Assembly (NCBI RefSeq): GCF_027627455.1
Contig: NZ_CP115483.1
Location: 4,526,001 to 4,590,000 of the forward strand
Source of the DNA: Sphingobacterium sp. SYP-B4668
Lineage (GTDB): Bacteria; Bacteroidota; Bacteroidia; Sphingobacteriales; Sphingobacteriaceae
Direction: 5' to 3'
DNA: 64,000 nt
The translations under genes and the position numbers were made by a program. This document shows, piece after piece, positions 51,817 through 60,774 of the stretch (positions are counted from its first letter, which is position 1; the number at the start of each line of letters is the position of its first letter). The notes under the pieces are model-generated. The model worked only from the letters and a program-made list of their open reading frames with translations, did no database searches and was not told the origin of the DNA.

Positions 51817-54228
51817 TTGCTTAGCATCTATAAAAAAGAGGTTTCCTCTTACTTCAGTTCATTCATTGGTTATCTCGTAATAGCGTTATTCCTCACCCTA
51901 ACAGGACTACTATTTTGGGTATTCCCAGAAACAAGCATACTAGAAAACGGTTACGCCTCACTTGAAGGTTTCTTCTCATTAACCCCGTATCTCTTTATCT
52001 TTCTAACCCCTGCTGTCACCATGAAGGCAATAGCAGGTGAAAAGGCTGCAGGCACATACGACCTTTTGCTAAGTCGTCCCTTATCTGTCCGAAAAATCGT
52101 TTTGGAAAAGTTTGTAGGGGGAATTACCATTACCACTCTAGCTATATTACCGACCATCATTTATGCAGCATCCATTTATTTTTTGGCGCAGCCAATTGGC
52201 AACATTGACATTGGCGCAACTATAGGATCATATCTAGGATTGATGCTATTGGCGATGGGGTTTGTAGCTATTGGTCTATTTTGCTCCGCCCTCACCACCA
52301 ATACAATTGTTGCCTTCCTTTTAGCTGTATTTCTCAATTTCCTATTTTTCTATGGTTTCGAGGCTTCCAGTCAATTATCCCCATCACCAGATATTCAAGA
52401 TTTAATTCAATCATTTGGATTTTCAGACCATTATGAGGCGATAAGTCGAGGAGTACTCACACCGGTAGATTTTTTCTATTTCATTTCTATCCCCATACTT
52501 TTTTTGGTGGTGACAATTGGACACCTGAGAAAAGACTTCAACCCACGAAGGAAGACATTTACTTATTACGCAGGCACACTTGCCTTGATAACATTGGTAA
52601 ATTCAGGCATATTTCACACCCTCTTTGATCGAATCGATTTTACAAGCGACAAGCGCTACACATTAACCCAAGCGTCAAAGGACATTCTAAAAAAACTAGA
52701 CAAAGACGTATACATTACAGTTTTTTTAGATGGCGAACTTCCGAGTGGTTTTACGAGATTGAAAAAAGCAGCCATAGATATGGCCGCGGACCTACGCTCC
52801 TATTCCAATGGCAAACTAAAATTCAATATCTTAGACCCTTTGGCGGGTACTCAGCAAGAACAACAGGAATTTACACAAGCACTCCTCGGGAGAGGATTAT
52901 ATCCGACCAATCTGAGTGTAAAATCCAAATCAGGATTCAGTCAAAAGATAATCTTCCCTGGAGCTATTGTTGCAACAGACAGTATAGAGATACCTGTCAA
53001 CCTGCTGCAAAACCGTACAAATGCAAGTCCTGAGCAAATCCTAAACAACTCTATACAAAATTTGGAATATGCTTTTATATCTGCAATAAGCAAGATTAAT
53101 AACACAGAGACACCTTACATCGGATTCACGGATGGCCATGGCGAACCAAGCGATCTAGAGCTATACGACGCCATGCACTTGCTCATGAACGGCAATCAGG
53201 TTGGACGTATACATTTAGACGCTATGGATTATGAAGGGCTGAAAAAGCTTAAAATCATGATTGTCGTCAAACCCCAAAAACCATTTTCAGAAAGTGAAAA
53301 ATATAAGATAGATTACTTTGTCCGCAATGGCGGGCATATCATTTGGGCATTAGATCAAGTAGATGCAAGTCTAGATCAACTTAAAACCACTGGACAACAG
53401 ACACTCATTGGGAGACAACTCAATCTGGACGATTTACTCTTCCTGTATGGTGTCAGACTCAATTACAATCTAATTGGTGATATGAATTGCGGACAGATAC
53501 CACTATCTGTAGGCAACATTGGTGGAAGACCACAAATCGAACTAGCCCCTTGGCTCTTTCACCCCATTCTTATTCCCATGTCAAATCATCCTGTCGTCAA
53601 GAACTTAGACGGTATCCGTACCGAGTTCATCAGTAGCCTAGATACCATAACCACATCTGGCATCCATAAAGAAATCATTTTACAATCCTCGCCTTTCGCC
53701 AAGACGTGGAATACCCCCTCGACAATTTCATTGCAAATGGTCGAGCAGCAACCCGATCCTTCTACCTTTAAAAATACACCCATACCCGTAGCGGCATTGC
53801 TAACCGGCCAATTTCCCTATCTTTTTCAGAACCGTCCGACACCAAATGGCATTCAGAGACCTGTTGATTTGACACCAATATCAAAACCTGCTAAAATGAT
53901 GGTAATAGGTGATGGAGATTGGCTAATCAATCAAATAAATGCATCGGATCAATCACCGTTCCCACTAGGTTGGGATAGATATACCAATCAACAATTTGCC
54001 AACAAAGTACTTTTAGAAAATGTTGTGGACTACCTACTCAACGACACTACCTTAATATCTCTACGAAATCGAGAAGTCAAACTTCGCATGCTGGATCAAG
54101 CTGCTGTGAAAAGAGATTCTTTGAAATGGCAACTCATCAATGTGGGGCTACCCTTGACCATCCTATTGGCAACCGGCACAATACACTTTTATTGGAGAAA
54201 ACGGAAGTATCAAAAAAAGGTCGCATAG
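51817..54228 (+). CDS. Fused GldF-GldG ABC transporter component
   Basis: This 803-residue protein joins a GldF-type permease (residues 1-250, with about six membrane segments and FLTPAVTMKAIAGEKAAGTYDLLLS) to a GldG-type periplasmic part (from about 265, KRYTLTQASKDILKKL) that ends with a C-terminal membrane helix. In Flavobacterium GldF and GldG are separate proteins. The start is a TTG at 51817; no ATG or GTG gives the family start MLSIYKKEVSSYFSS. It lies about 745 bp downstream of gldA, separated by a barrel gene, and has its own terminator. Confidence 0.9.
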   Translation: MLSIYKKEVSSYFSSFIGYLVIALFLTLTGLLFWVFPETSILENGYASLEGFFSLTPYLFIFLTPAVTMKAIAGEKAAGTYDLLLSRPLSVRKIVLEKFVGGITITTLAILPTIIYAASIYFLAQPIGNIDIGATIGSYLGLMLLAMGFVAIGLFCSALTTNTIVAFLLAVFLNFLFFYGFEASSQLSPSPDIQDLIQSFGFSDHYEAISRGVLTPVDFFYFISIPILFLVVTIGHLRKDFNPRRKTFTYYAGTLALITLVNSGIFHTLFDRIDFTSDKRYTLTQASKDILKKLDKDVYITVFLDGELPSGFTRLKKAAIDMAADLRSYSNGKLKFNILDPLAGTQQEQQEFTQALLGRGLYPTNLSVKSKSGFSQKIIFPGAIVATDSIEIPVNLLQNRTNASPEQILNNSIQNLEYAFISAISKINNTETPYIGFTDGHGEPSDLELYDAMHLLMNGNQVGRIHLDAMDYEGLKKLKIMIVVKPQKPFSESEKYKIDYFVRNGGHIIWALDQVDASLDQLKTTGQQTLIGRQLNLDDLLFLYGVRLNYNLIGDMNCGQIPLSVGNIGGRPQIELAPWLFHPILIPMSNHPVVKNLDGIRTEFISSLDTITTSGIHKEIILQSSPFAKTWNTPSTISLQMVEQQPDPSTFKNTPIPVAALLTGQFPYLFQNRPTPNGIQRPVDLTPISKPAKMMVIGDGDWLINQINASDQSPFPLGWDRYTNQQFANKVLLENVVDYLLNDTTLISLRNREVKLRMLDQAAVKRDSLKWQLINVGLPLTILLATGTIHFYWRKRKYQKKVA

Positions 54229-54253
54229 CCCCTCTATTTATTAGAATATTCAA

Positions 54254-54288
54254 AAATATCGACTACCCTGTTTAAGTAGCCGATATTT
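54254..54288. terminator. Terminator between gldFG and the CoA-transferase gene
   Basis: AAATATCG (54254-54261) plus CTAC (54263-54266) pairs with GTAG (54276-54279) plus CGATATTT (54281-54288), with one mismatch. It serves the convergent genes on both sides. Confidence 0.75.
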
Positions 54289-54300
54289 ATCAGGTTTAAG

Positions 54301-55794
54301 TTACGATTTCTTCATCGTTCCTGTTTCATTCAATCGAATATGCCAACTAAAAGCCTCCTCCAATAGGTGTGGCGTGTGCCCACCTCGCTCCTTCGCACGA
54401 TCGAAATAGGACTGTAATTCTTCTCTAAAATCAGGATGTACACAATTATCAATGATTACTTGTGCCCGCTCTCTCGGTGCTAGTCCTCTCAAATCGGCCA
54501 ATCCAATATCCGTCACTAAAATATCAACGTCGTGCTCTGTATGGTCAACGTGGGACACCATAGGCAGTACATGCGAAATGGCATTTGCTTTGGAGGCCGC
54601 CTGGGTCACGAAAATACTCAAGAAAGCATTACGAGCAAAATCACCAGAGCCGCCAATACCATTCATAATCTTTGTCCCTACAATATGAGTAGAATTAACA
54701 TTTCCATAAATATCAAATTCGATAGCCGTATTAATTGCAATCACCCCTAGTCGTCGGATCAACCCTGGTGTATTGGAAATATTCTGAGGCCTTAAGACCA
54801 TACGATCCCTATACCTGTCCAAATTATCAAAAACCCGACTGTAGCATTCTTTAGAAACAGTGATAGAGGATGCAGATGCAAAGGAGAGCTTACCCGAATC
54901 GATCAAATCGAATGCACTATCTTGCAGTACCTCCGAGAACATCGTTAAATCATAAAAATTACTGCTCTTAAATCCAGTCAATACCGCATTGGCCACTTTA
55001 CCTATACCTGCCTGTAAGGGTAGCAGTCGATCCGTCAGGTGCCCCAACTGAACCTCATTCTCAAAAAATTCCATGATATGTTTGGCAATAGCCGTTGTTT
55101 TCTCATCTGGCTCTGCAATATCTGCTGGACTATCGATAACATCCGTAAACACTATCGCAACAATTTTATCAGGATCTATTGGAATAGTCCTACGACCAAT
55201 CTTGTTCCATGGAGCCACAATAGGAATCACATTACGATAAGGATAGTCCTCAGCTTGATAAATATCATGTATCCCCAATACATCCATGGGTACTGCTGTA
55301 TTAATTTCTATAATTACCTTTTTAGCAAGAGCAGCAAATGTCGCTGAATTGCCGACAGATGTCGTTGGAACCAAACTTCCATCCCTTTCAATAAATGCGA
55401 CCTCCAATACAGCAATATCAACAGGAGGAAGATTTTTGTTGTGAAGCAGTTCAGCACTTTCGCTTAAATGTTGGTCGATAAAAAGAACCTCACCCTCGTT
55501 TATTTTATTACGTAAAACACGATCAACCTGAAAAGGCATTCTCTTTTTCAAAGCACCCGCTTCCGCTAGTTTACCATCAGTATCATGTCCCAAAGAAGCA
55601 CCCGTCATCAGTGTGATTTTTAACTTCTCTTTTTTAGCCCTTTCGGCAAATGCAGGGAGTACAACTTTACTATCTCCCGCCTTTGTAAACCCACTTGAAC
55701 CGACGACCATATTGTCTTCAAAAAGTTGGGCCGCTTGTTCGGCACTCACCACTTTATCCTTTAGACGCTCAAGGCGAATTCTATCGTATGTCAT
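54301..55794 (-). CDS. Succinyl-CoA:acetate CoA-transferase / acetyl-CoA hydrolase family
   Basis: This 497-residue enzyme of the acetyl-CoA hydrolase/transferase family moves CoA between acyl groups, probably succinyl-CoA and acetate. The pattern is typical: VGSSGFTKAGDSKVVLP, LMTGASLGHDTDG, PLQAGIGKVANAVL, the catalytic Glu in LTMFSEVLQD, and NGIGGSGDFARNA, with GLAPRERAQVIIDNCVHP near the end. It could link to sucD further right by sharing succinyl-CoA. It is a single gene with a palindromic region upstream. Confidence 0.93.
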   Translation of the reverse strand: MTYDRIRLERLKDKVVSAEQAAQLFEDNMVVGSSGFTKAGDSKVVLPAFAERAKKEKLKITLMTGASLGHDTDGKLAEAGALKKRMPFQVDRVLRNKINEGEVLFIDQHLSESAELLHNKNLPPVDIAVLEVAFIERDGSLVPTTSVGNSATFAALAKKVIIEINTAVPMDVLGIHDIYQAEDYPYRNVIPIVAPWNKIGRRTIPIDPDKIVAIVFTDVIDSPADIAEPDEKTTAIAKHIMEFFENEVQLGHLTDRLLPLQAGIGKVANAVLTGFKSSNFYDLTMFSEVLQDSAFDLIDSGKLSFASASSITVSKECYSRVFDNLDRYRDRMVLRPQNISNTPGLIRRLGVIAINTAIEFDIYGNVNSTHIVGTKIMNGIGGSGDFARNAFLSIFVTQAASKANAISHVLPMVSHVDHTEHDVDILVTDIGLADLRGLAPRERAQVIIDNCVHPDFREELQSYFDRAKERGGHTPHLLEEAFSWHIRLNETGTMKKS

Positions 55795-56142
55795 ATTCTA
55801 AAAAAGTAAAAACTATCTATATAAGTCTCTCATAAACAGAGTAGACAATATTAATCATTTATTTATTTGGCATTTTATTGCCCATCGCCACAAAATTATC
55901 CAATAAAGACGATATATTTGTAATTATTTATAAATCAGTCAGTAATATCAACATTCCGGATATTAGTGATTACAAACACAAGATGCGAAATCTACAAAGC
56001 ACTGATATAATGCATCTTATAATTCACAAAAAATGAGTACGTACTAACTTTTCACCTGTTTCTGTATGAATACAGGTGACTGGACACTCACTTTTATAAA
56101 TATGATTTATTAGTCAAGGAAATAGTTTAATAAAAATCGGAG
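55795..56142. other. 348-bp divergent intergenic region with inverted repeats
   Basis: It separates the CoA-transferase gene from the AraC regulator gene. Two dyads stand out: TAATATC (55942-55948) with GATATTA (55958-55964), and TCACCTGT (56052-56059) with ACAGGTGA (56072-56079). They are candidate operators. The rest is AT-rich and I see no gene. Confidence 0.5.
56052..56079. promoter_or_regulatory. Inverted repeat upstream of the AraC regulator
   Basis: An 8-bp perfect dyad (TCACCTGT and ACAGGTGA) with a 12-nt spacer lies 63 bp before the AraC start. It may be an autoregulatory site. Without a T-run it is not a standard terminator. The binding protein is inferred. Confidence 0.4.
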
Positions 56143-56955
56143 ATGGAAGTTAAATATGTAGACCGATATTACATGACAGAAGTAGATGCATTTGAAGACA
56201 GCATCTATTGCCATCATAAAGTGATGGGCGAAAAATTTATCGCTGAACATGTGCATCAAAAAGGTCAATTTTTATATACCGAAGGTGGAGTAGTATTCTT
56301 AAAAACCGACAATAAATCTTTCTTTCTTCCAGCAAGGCATTACATTTGGATTCCGGGAGGCGTAAGGCACAGCATACACCCCAGCAGCCCTGAAGTAATC
56401 ATGCGCAACCTTTACTTCCCAAAGTTTGAGACAGATACGGTTTTCTTTGATAAAGTCAACATTTATCCAGTCAACGATTTACTAATTGAACTAATCATGT
56501 TCACCAACCGATGGAATGGCAATATATTTCCAGTAGAAGAGCCCAAGTACTCTATTGCAAAAGCATTTAAATTGCTCCTTCCCGAATTATCCCAAACAGA
56601 GCTTCCGCTAGCACTTCCTTATCCTAACCACCAAAAGCTAAAGGATATTATCACCTATCTAGATAGCCGGATCGAGGAAAATGTTGGGTTCAAAGAAATT
56701 GCAAAACAATTTGACATCAGCGAACGCACGTTGGCTAGATTATTCCAAAAAGAGTTAAACATGTCTTTTATCCAGTATTATACAATATTGAGAATGCTCA
56801 AGGCGCTAAAACTACTCTTGGACGACAAGCTAAGTGTAAACGAAGTCGCACTTAAAGTAGGATATAGCAGCCTTCCAACCTTTAGCAATACCTTCAATAA
56901 AATTGTTGGGGTGAGACCGAGTGAATATGTAAAACATAAAAATCATCTATTGTAA
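56143..56955 (+). CDS. AraC-family transcriptional regulator
   Basis: This 270-residue regulator has an N-terminal cupin-type sensing domain (AEHVHQKGQFLYTEGG, HYIWIPGGVRHSI) and a C-terminal double helix-turn-helix (about 165-265: FKEIAKQFDISERTLARLFQKEL, VNEVALKVGYSSLPTFSNTFNKIVGVRPSEY). The His-rich cupin suggests a small-molecule or metal ligand. It is followed by a DUF1080 gene on the same strand, a possible target. Confidence 0.93.
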   Translation: MEVKYVDRYYMTEVDAFEDSIYCHHKVMGEKFIAEHVHQKGQFLYTEGGVVFLKTDNKSFFLPARHYIWIPGGVRHSIHPSSPEVIMRNLYFPKFETDTVFFDKVNIYPVNDLLIELIMFTNRWNGNIFPVEEPKYSIAKAFKLLLPELSQTELPLALPYPNHQKLKDIITYLDSRIEENVGFKEIAKQFDISERTLARLFQKELNMSFIQYYTILRMLKALKLLLDDKLSVNEVALKVGYSSLPTFSNTFNKIVGVRPSEYVKHKNHLL

Positions 56956-57081
56956 GGAGAAGACCCCTCTCTTTTTTATCTATCTTTAGTCTCAGGGATG
57001 TCAATCTTCGGAATAGGATATGTTGACTTAACATATTCCATTTCAGAAAAATCAAATGTGTATCAACAATTAAAAATATAT

Positions 57082-57933
57082 ATGAAAATTAAAAATCTGC
57101 TGGCTGCTGTAAGTACGGGAGCTTTGCTACTCTCCGCCTCCCTATCAGTAGCACAATCTATCAAGACGCCCAAACCCATTCAACTCTTCAATGGGAAAGA
57201 CATGAAAAATTGGATTGTAAAAATCCGTCAACATGAAGTCGGAGAAAATTACGCCAATACCTTTCGAGTAGAAGAAGGTTTGCTAAAAGTTAGATATGAT
57301 GGCTATCAAGAATTTGACCAACAATACGGTCACCTAGCATATGACAAACCCTTTGGAGCTTATGTGCTACGTGTCACTTATCGATTTGTCGGAGATCAGG
57401 TCAACGGTGGTGAAGGTTGGGCTTGGAGAAATAGCGGAGCTATGCTTCATGGACAAGATCCTCGAACCATGTTAAAAAATCAAGACTTCCCAATATCCGT
57501 CGAAGGGCAATTATTGGGGGGCGATGGAAAAAATGAACGCACCACAAGCAACCTCTGTACACCTGGCACCAACGTTGTCATGAATGACAAATTATTCACA
57601 CCACATTGCATAAGCTCTAAATCGAAAACATACCATGGCGACCAATGGGTCACAGCAGATTTTGTCGTACTGGGGGATTCTGTAATACAACATATATTGG
57701 ATGGACAGATTGTACTGGAATATCAAAAACCTCAAATTGGAGGAGAAAATGTTTCAGACTACGATCCTGCACAGAAGAAGGACGGTCAACTCTTGAGTAA
57801 AGGATACATCTCTTTGCAAAGTGAAAGTCATCCGATTGATTTCAAAAAAGTAGAACTTTATAATTTAGAACCCTTTATGAAGGATTCAGCAAAACTGGAT
57901 AAAATCATCAAAACTATCCTAAGCAAAAAATAA
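57082..57933 (+). CDS. Secreted DUF1080 (3-keto-disaccharide hydrolase-like) protein
   Basis: This 283-residue protein has a signal peptide (MKIKNLLAAVSTGALLLSASLSVAQ) and a concanavalin-like DUF1080 domain, with IQLFNGKDMKNWIVKI, GEGWAWRNSGAMLHGQ and GYISLQSESHPIDFKKVELYN. Some family members hydrolyse 3-keto-glycosides; others bind glycans. The start at 57082 gives a clean signal peptide, while the codon at 56998 would add 28 residues. It follows the AraC gene by about 130 bp and is ended by a terminator. Confidence 0.88.
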   Translation: MKIKNLLAAVSTGALLLSASLSVAQSIKTPKPIQLFNGKDMKNWIVKIRQHEVGENYANTFRVEEGLLKVRYDGYQEFDQQYGHLAYDKPFGAYVLRVTYRFVGDQVNGGEGWAWRNSGAMLHGQDPRTMLKNQDFPISVEGQLLGGDGKNERTTSNLCTPGTNVVMNDKLFTPHCISSKSKTYHGDQWVTADFVVLGDSVIQHILDGQIVLEYQKPQIGGENVSDYDPAQKKDGQLLSKGYISLQSESHPIDFKKVELYNLEPFMKDSAKLDKIIKTILSKK

Positions 57934-57935
57934 TC

Positions 57936-57968
57936 AAATAGCCCTGACTTTATAAGCCAGGGCTATTT
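57936..57968. terminator. Terminator after the DUF1080 gene
   Basis: AAATAGCCCTG (57936-57946) pairs with CAGGGCTATTT (57958-57968), an 11-bp perfect stem. The T-run on the plus strand is short (ATTTATT). It may also act for the minus strand. Confidence 0.8.
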
Positions 57969-57984
57969 ATTCATCTACAAGAAA

Positions 57985-58008
57985 AGGGACACAACCTAAT
58001 GCGTCCCT
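57985..58008 (-). terminator. Terminator after rpsT
   Basis: AGGGAC (57985-57990) pairs with GTCCCT (58003-58008). On the minus strand the second arm runs into TTTTC. It lies about 30 bp after the rpsT stop. Confidence 0.65.
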
Positions 58009-58039
58009 AAATATTATCTGTACAACTACTTAATCAGGA

Positions 58040-58294
58040 TTAAGCTAGTTTGTTAACCAACTTAGTTAATTTTGATTTGTTGTTAGCCGCTTTTCTCTTG
58101 TGAATCACGTTCTTTTTAGCCAAACGATCAAGCATAGAGATTACACGAGGTAATAATGTTTTAGCCTCTTCTTGAGACGTTGTGTTACGTAATTTTTTAA
58201 TCGCGTTACGAGTTGTTTTTGCTTGGTAACGGTTTCTCAAACGCTTAGTTGCATTTGCTCTAATTCTTTTGATCGCTGATTTATGATTTGCCAT
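58040..58294 (-). CDS. rpsT: 30S ribosomal protein S20
   Basis: S20 binds 16S rRNA early in 30S assembly. The 84-residue, strongly basic protein begins MANHKSAIKRIRANATKRLRN, the family start, and ends AANNKSKLTKLVNKLA. Length is normal. It has its own promoter (58366-58337) and terminator. Confidence 0.97.
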   Translation of the reverse strand: MANHKSAIKRIRANATKRLRNRYQAKTTRNAIKKLRNTTSQEEAKTLLPRVISMLDRLAKKNVIHKRKAANNKSKLTKLVNKLA

Positions 58295-58336
58295 TTCTCT
58301 TAGCTAATTATTATTCTTTACTTAAATTTCGGACTG

Positions 58337-58366
58337 CAAAAATAACCCTTAATTTTCATATATCAA
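58337..58366 (-). promoter_or_regulatory. Canonical Bacteroidota promoter of rpsT
   Basis: On the minus strand a TTG (plus 58364-58366) is followed by 19 nt and TATTTTTG (58344-58337). This fits TTG-N19-TAnnTTTG exactly, with a 43-nt leader before the ATG at 58294. Confidence 0.8.
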
Positions 58367-58516
58367 AATCTAAATTAAAGTTTTACCAGTATATCTTTCT
58401 CCAATTCCCTCAAACTAGCCTCAATCAATCACAAAACAAGTAAATAGCTTTTATATACCCTTTTAGGAACTCCCACTCTACACGAGCTCCATCAGAAATC
58501 AATACCATATAACCCC

Positions 58517-58547
58517 TTGTAAAAAGAAAGCAATTTATCTAAGTTTG
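58517..58547 (+). promoter_or_regulatory. Canonical promoter of the RNA methyltransferase gene
   Basis: TTG at 58517-58519, 20 nt, then TAAGTTTG at 58540-58547. It fits the Bacteroidota consensus exactly. The ATG at 58551 lies 4 nt after the -7 box, so the mRNA is probably leaderless. Confidence 0.8.
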
Positions 58548-58550
58548 CAT

Positions 58551-59084
58551 ATGCAAAAATTAACGATGGACCAATTGCAGCGTCCTGATGTAGAAACATT
58601 TAAAAAACAAGATAAAACACCTATCATTCTTGTGTTAGATAATGTCAGAAGTATGCATAATGTAGGATCCGCATTCCGTACATCCGATGCTTTTGCTGTC
58701 GAAAAAATAATCTTAGGTGGAATCACAGGTACTCCGCCACATCGTGAAATAGAAAAAACCGCACTAGGAGCCACTTCTTCTGTTGATTGGGAACATACTA
58801 TTGATACCTGTGGTCGACTAGAGGAATTGAAAAAACAAGGATATACCATTCTAGCCATAGAACAAGCAGAAGGCAGCATAATGCTTCATGACTTCCAACC
58901 ATATCCAGAAAATAAATATGCATTTGTATTTGGCAATGAAGTACATGGTGTAGATGAGCAAATTATGAAAATTGTCGATCATTGTATCGAAATACCTCAG
59001 TTTGGGACCAAACATTCATTCAATATCTCCGTTACGATAGGTATTGTATTATGGGATTTTGTTTCAAAAACCACCCTTAAGTAA
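58551..59084 (+). CDS. TrmH/SpoU-family RNA ribose methyltransferase
   Basis: This 177-residue SPOUT enzyme should 2'-O-methylate rRNA or tRNA with S-adenosylmethionine. It has LVLDNVRSMHNVGSAFRTSD (motif 1), FVFGNEVHGVDEQIM (motif 2) and the knot motif IPQFGTKHSFNISVTIGIVLWDF (motif 3). The ATG at 58551 is chosen; a TTG two codons upstream lies in the -7 box. The precise target is unknown. Confidence 0.93.
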   Translation: MQKLTMDQLQRPDVETFKKQDKTPIILVLDNVRSMHNVGSAFRTSDAFAVEKIILGGITGTPPHREIEKTALGATSSVDWEHTIDTCGRLEELKKQGYTILAIEQAEGSIMLHDFQPYPENKYAFVFGNEVHGVDEQIMKIVDHCIEIPQFGTKHSFNISVTIGIVLWDFVSKTTLK

Positions 59085-59164
59085 AAAAAATCAACAACTT
59101 AGACTATTAAACTTTTAGATATCATCGCAAAACAGTAGATTTGTGATGCAAAAATCAAGAAAAA

Positions 59165-60037
59165 ATGAGTGTACTAGTTAATAAAGATTCAAAAGTTATT
59201 GTACAAGGTTTTACAGGGACTGAAGGTACTTATCACGCAACTCAAATGATTGAGTACGGTACAAATGTAGTAGGTGGTGTAACTCCAGGAAAAGGTGGCC
59301 AACAACACTTAGAGCGCCCTGTATTCAACACAGTACAAGATGCTGTAGACAAAACAGGCGCTAACGTATCCATCATTTTCGTACCTCCCGCATTTGCTGC
59401 TGATGCTATAATGGAAGCTGCTGCTGCTGGTATCGAAGTAATCGTTTGTATTACGGAAGGTATCCCGACCAAAGATATGATTCAAGTAAAATCATACTTG
59501 AGTGACAAAAACTCTCGCTTAATCGGCCCTAACTGCCCTGGTATCATTACTGCCGATGAAGCTAAAATCGGTATCATGCCTGGATTTATCTTCAAAAAAG
59601 GAACAGTAGGTATCGTGTCAAAATCAGGTACTTTGACTTATGAGGCTGTTGACCAAACTGTGAAAGCAGGTTTAGGAATCACAACCGCTATCGGTATCGG
59701 AGGAGATCCCATTATTGGAACAACCACCAAAGAAGCTGTAGAATTGTTGATGAACGATCCAGAAACCAAAGGTATCATCATGATTGGTGAAATTGGTGGT
59801 GGAATGGAAGCCGAAGCTGCAAAATGGATTAAAGAGCACGGTACAAAACCTGTAGTTGGATTCATCGCCGGTCAGACTGCGCCTCCAGGACGCCGTATGG
59901 GACACGCTGGTGCAATCGTTGGTGGTGCTGATGACACAGCTGCCGCTAAGATGAAAATCATGGCAGAATGCGGCATACGCGTTGTTGAGTCTCCAGCTGA
60001 AATTGGAAAAGCTATTGCAGAAGAATTAGCGAAATAA
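59165..60037 (+). CDS. sucD: Succinyl-CoA synthetase alpha subunit
   Basis: SucD, with SucC, makes succinate and ATP or GTP from succinyl-CoA in the TCA cycle. The 290-residue protein has GFTGTEGTYHATQMIEYG, the CoA-binding Rossmann fold, GPNCPGIITADEAKIGIMPG, and the phosphohistidine loop GRRMGHAGAIVGG. sucC is not in the window. It ends in a 26-bp perfect terminator stem. Confidence 0.97.
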   Translation: MSVLVNKDSKVIVQGFTGTEGTYHATQMIEYGTNVVGGVTPGKGGQQHLERPVFNTVQDAVDKTGANVSIIFVPPAFAADAIMEAAAAGIEVIVCITEGIPTKDMIQVKSYLSDKNSRLIGPNCPGIITADEAKIGIMPGFIFKKGTVGIVSKSGTLTYEAVDQTVKAGLGITTAIGIGGDPIIGTTTKEAVELLMNDPETKGIIMIGEIGGGMEAEAAKWIKEHGTKPVVGFIAGQTAPPGRRMGHAGAIVGGADDTAAAKMKIMAECGIRVVESPAEIGKAIAEELAK

Positions 60038-60043
60038 CTATTC

Positions 60044-60101
60044 TTCTTATATAAAAAAAGGTTCCGAAGTTAATTCTTCGGAACCTTTTTTTATATAAGA
60101 A
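60044..60101. terminator. 26-bp perfect-stem terminator after sucD
   Basis: TTCTTATATAAAAAAAGGTTCCGAAG (60044-60069) pairs perfectly with its complement (60076-60101) around a 6-nt loop. A and T tracts on each arm make it work on both strands, for sucD and the DinB-like gene. Confidence 0.9.
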
Positions 60102-60156
60102 ATCTATAAACATTTTCTCATCAAACCACTGTTGAAAGACTTTCATCCGTCACGTA

Positions 60157-60654
60157 TTATTTCATCCGATCATCTGCAGACGGACCATATAACCCCGGCA
60201 CAGGTAGCCCCAATAATCGAAGATACACGGTCAACTGACCTCTATGATGATACACATGATTGAATACCAAAAAACGAACCGCCCCCACTTTTGGCATTTT
60301 CGCAATCACATAATCTCCAGATTTTAATTCAAACTCGGATAGCCAGTCCTCATCCCTCGAACGCTCTATTGCGGCACAATTACGTTCGTAGCCCTCATCT
60401 AAAAATTGAATAATCTCCTGTACTTTAGAAAACTTATGTCCTTTAAAATCAATTTCAAAATTAAATGTATCGCGAGCTATCACTTCCGTAGCTAGATTCG
60501 TCATCTCAACGGTATGTGTTGCTAAACGCGTCAATGACATTGATTTCTCATGTGGTCTCCAGTCCAAATGTTCATCAGACAATACCTCCAACATTTTTCT
60601 TGTACTTGCGGTTTCCTTCTCCAATTCAATCAACAAACTCTGCTTAATTCCCAT
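60157..60654 (-). CDS. DinB-family protein
   Basis: This 165-residue four-helix-bundle protein belongs to the DinB/YfiT-like metalloenzyme superfamily. The likely metal His residues are in ATHTVEMTN and FNHVYHHRGQLTVYLRLLG. Family members include thiol transferases that use bacillithiol or mycothiol, and this genome has bshA, but the actual activity is unknown. It is a single gene behind the sucD terminator. Confidence 0.9.
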   Translation of the reverse strand: MGIKQSLLIELEKETASTRKMLEVLSDEHLDWRPHEKSMSLTRLATHTVEMTNLATEVIARDTFNFEIDFKGHKFSKVQEIIQFLDEGYERNCAAIERSRDEDWLSEFELKSGDYVIAKMPKVGAVRFLVFNHVYHHRGQLTVYLRLLGLPVPGLYGPSADDRMK

Positions 60655-60774
60655 AATATATATGCTAAAAAATAGTGAAGCTAATATAGTTAAAACTTCA
60701 TGTTTCCCCTATCTCTTTACTCACGATATGTAAATAAAGACTATGTTGTGACATCTAAATATGGTGAATTCAAT

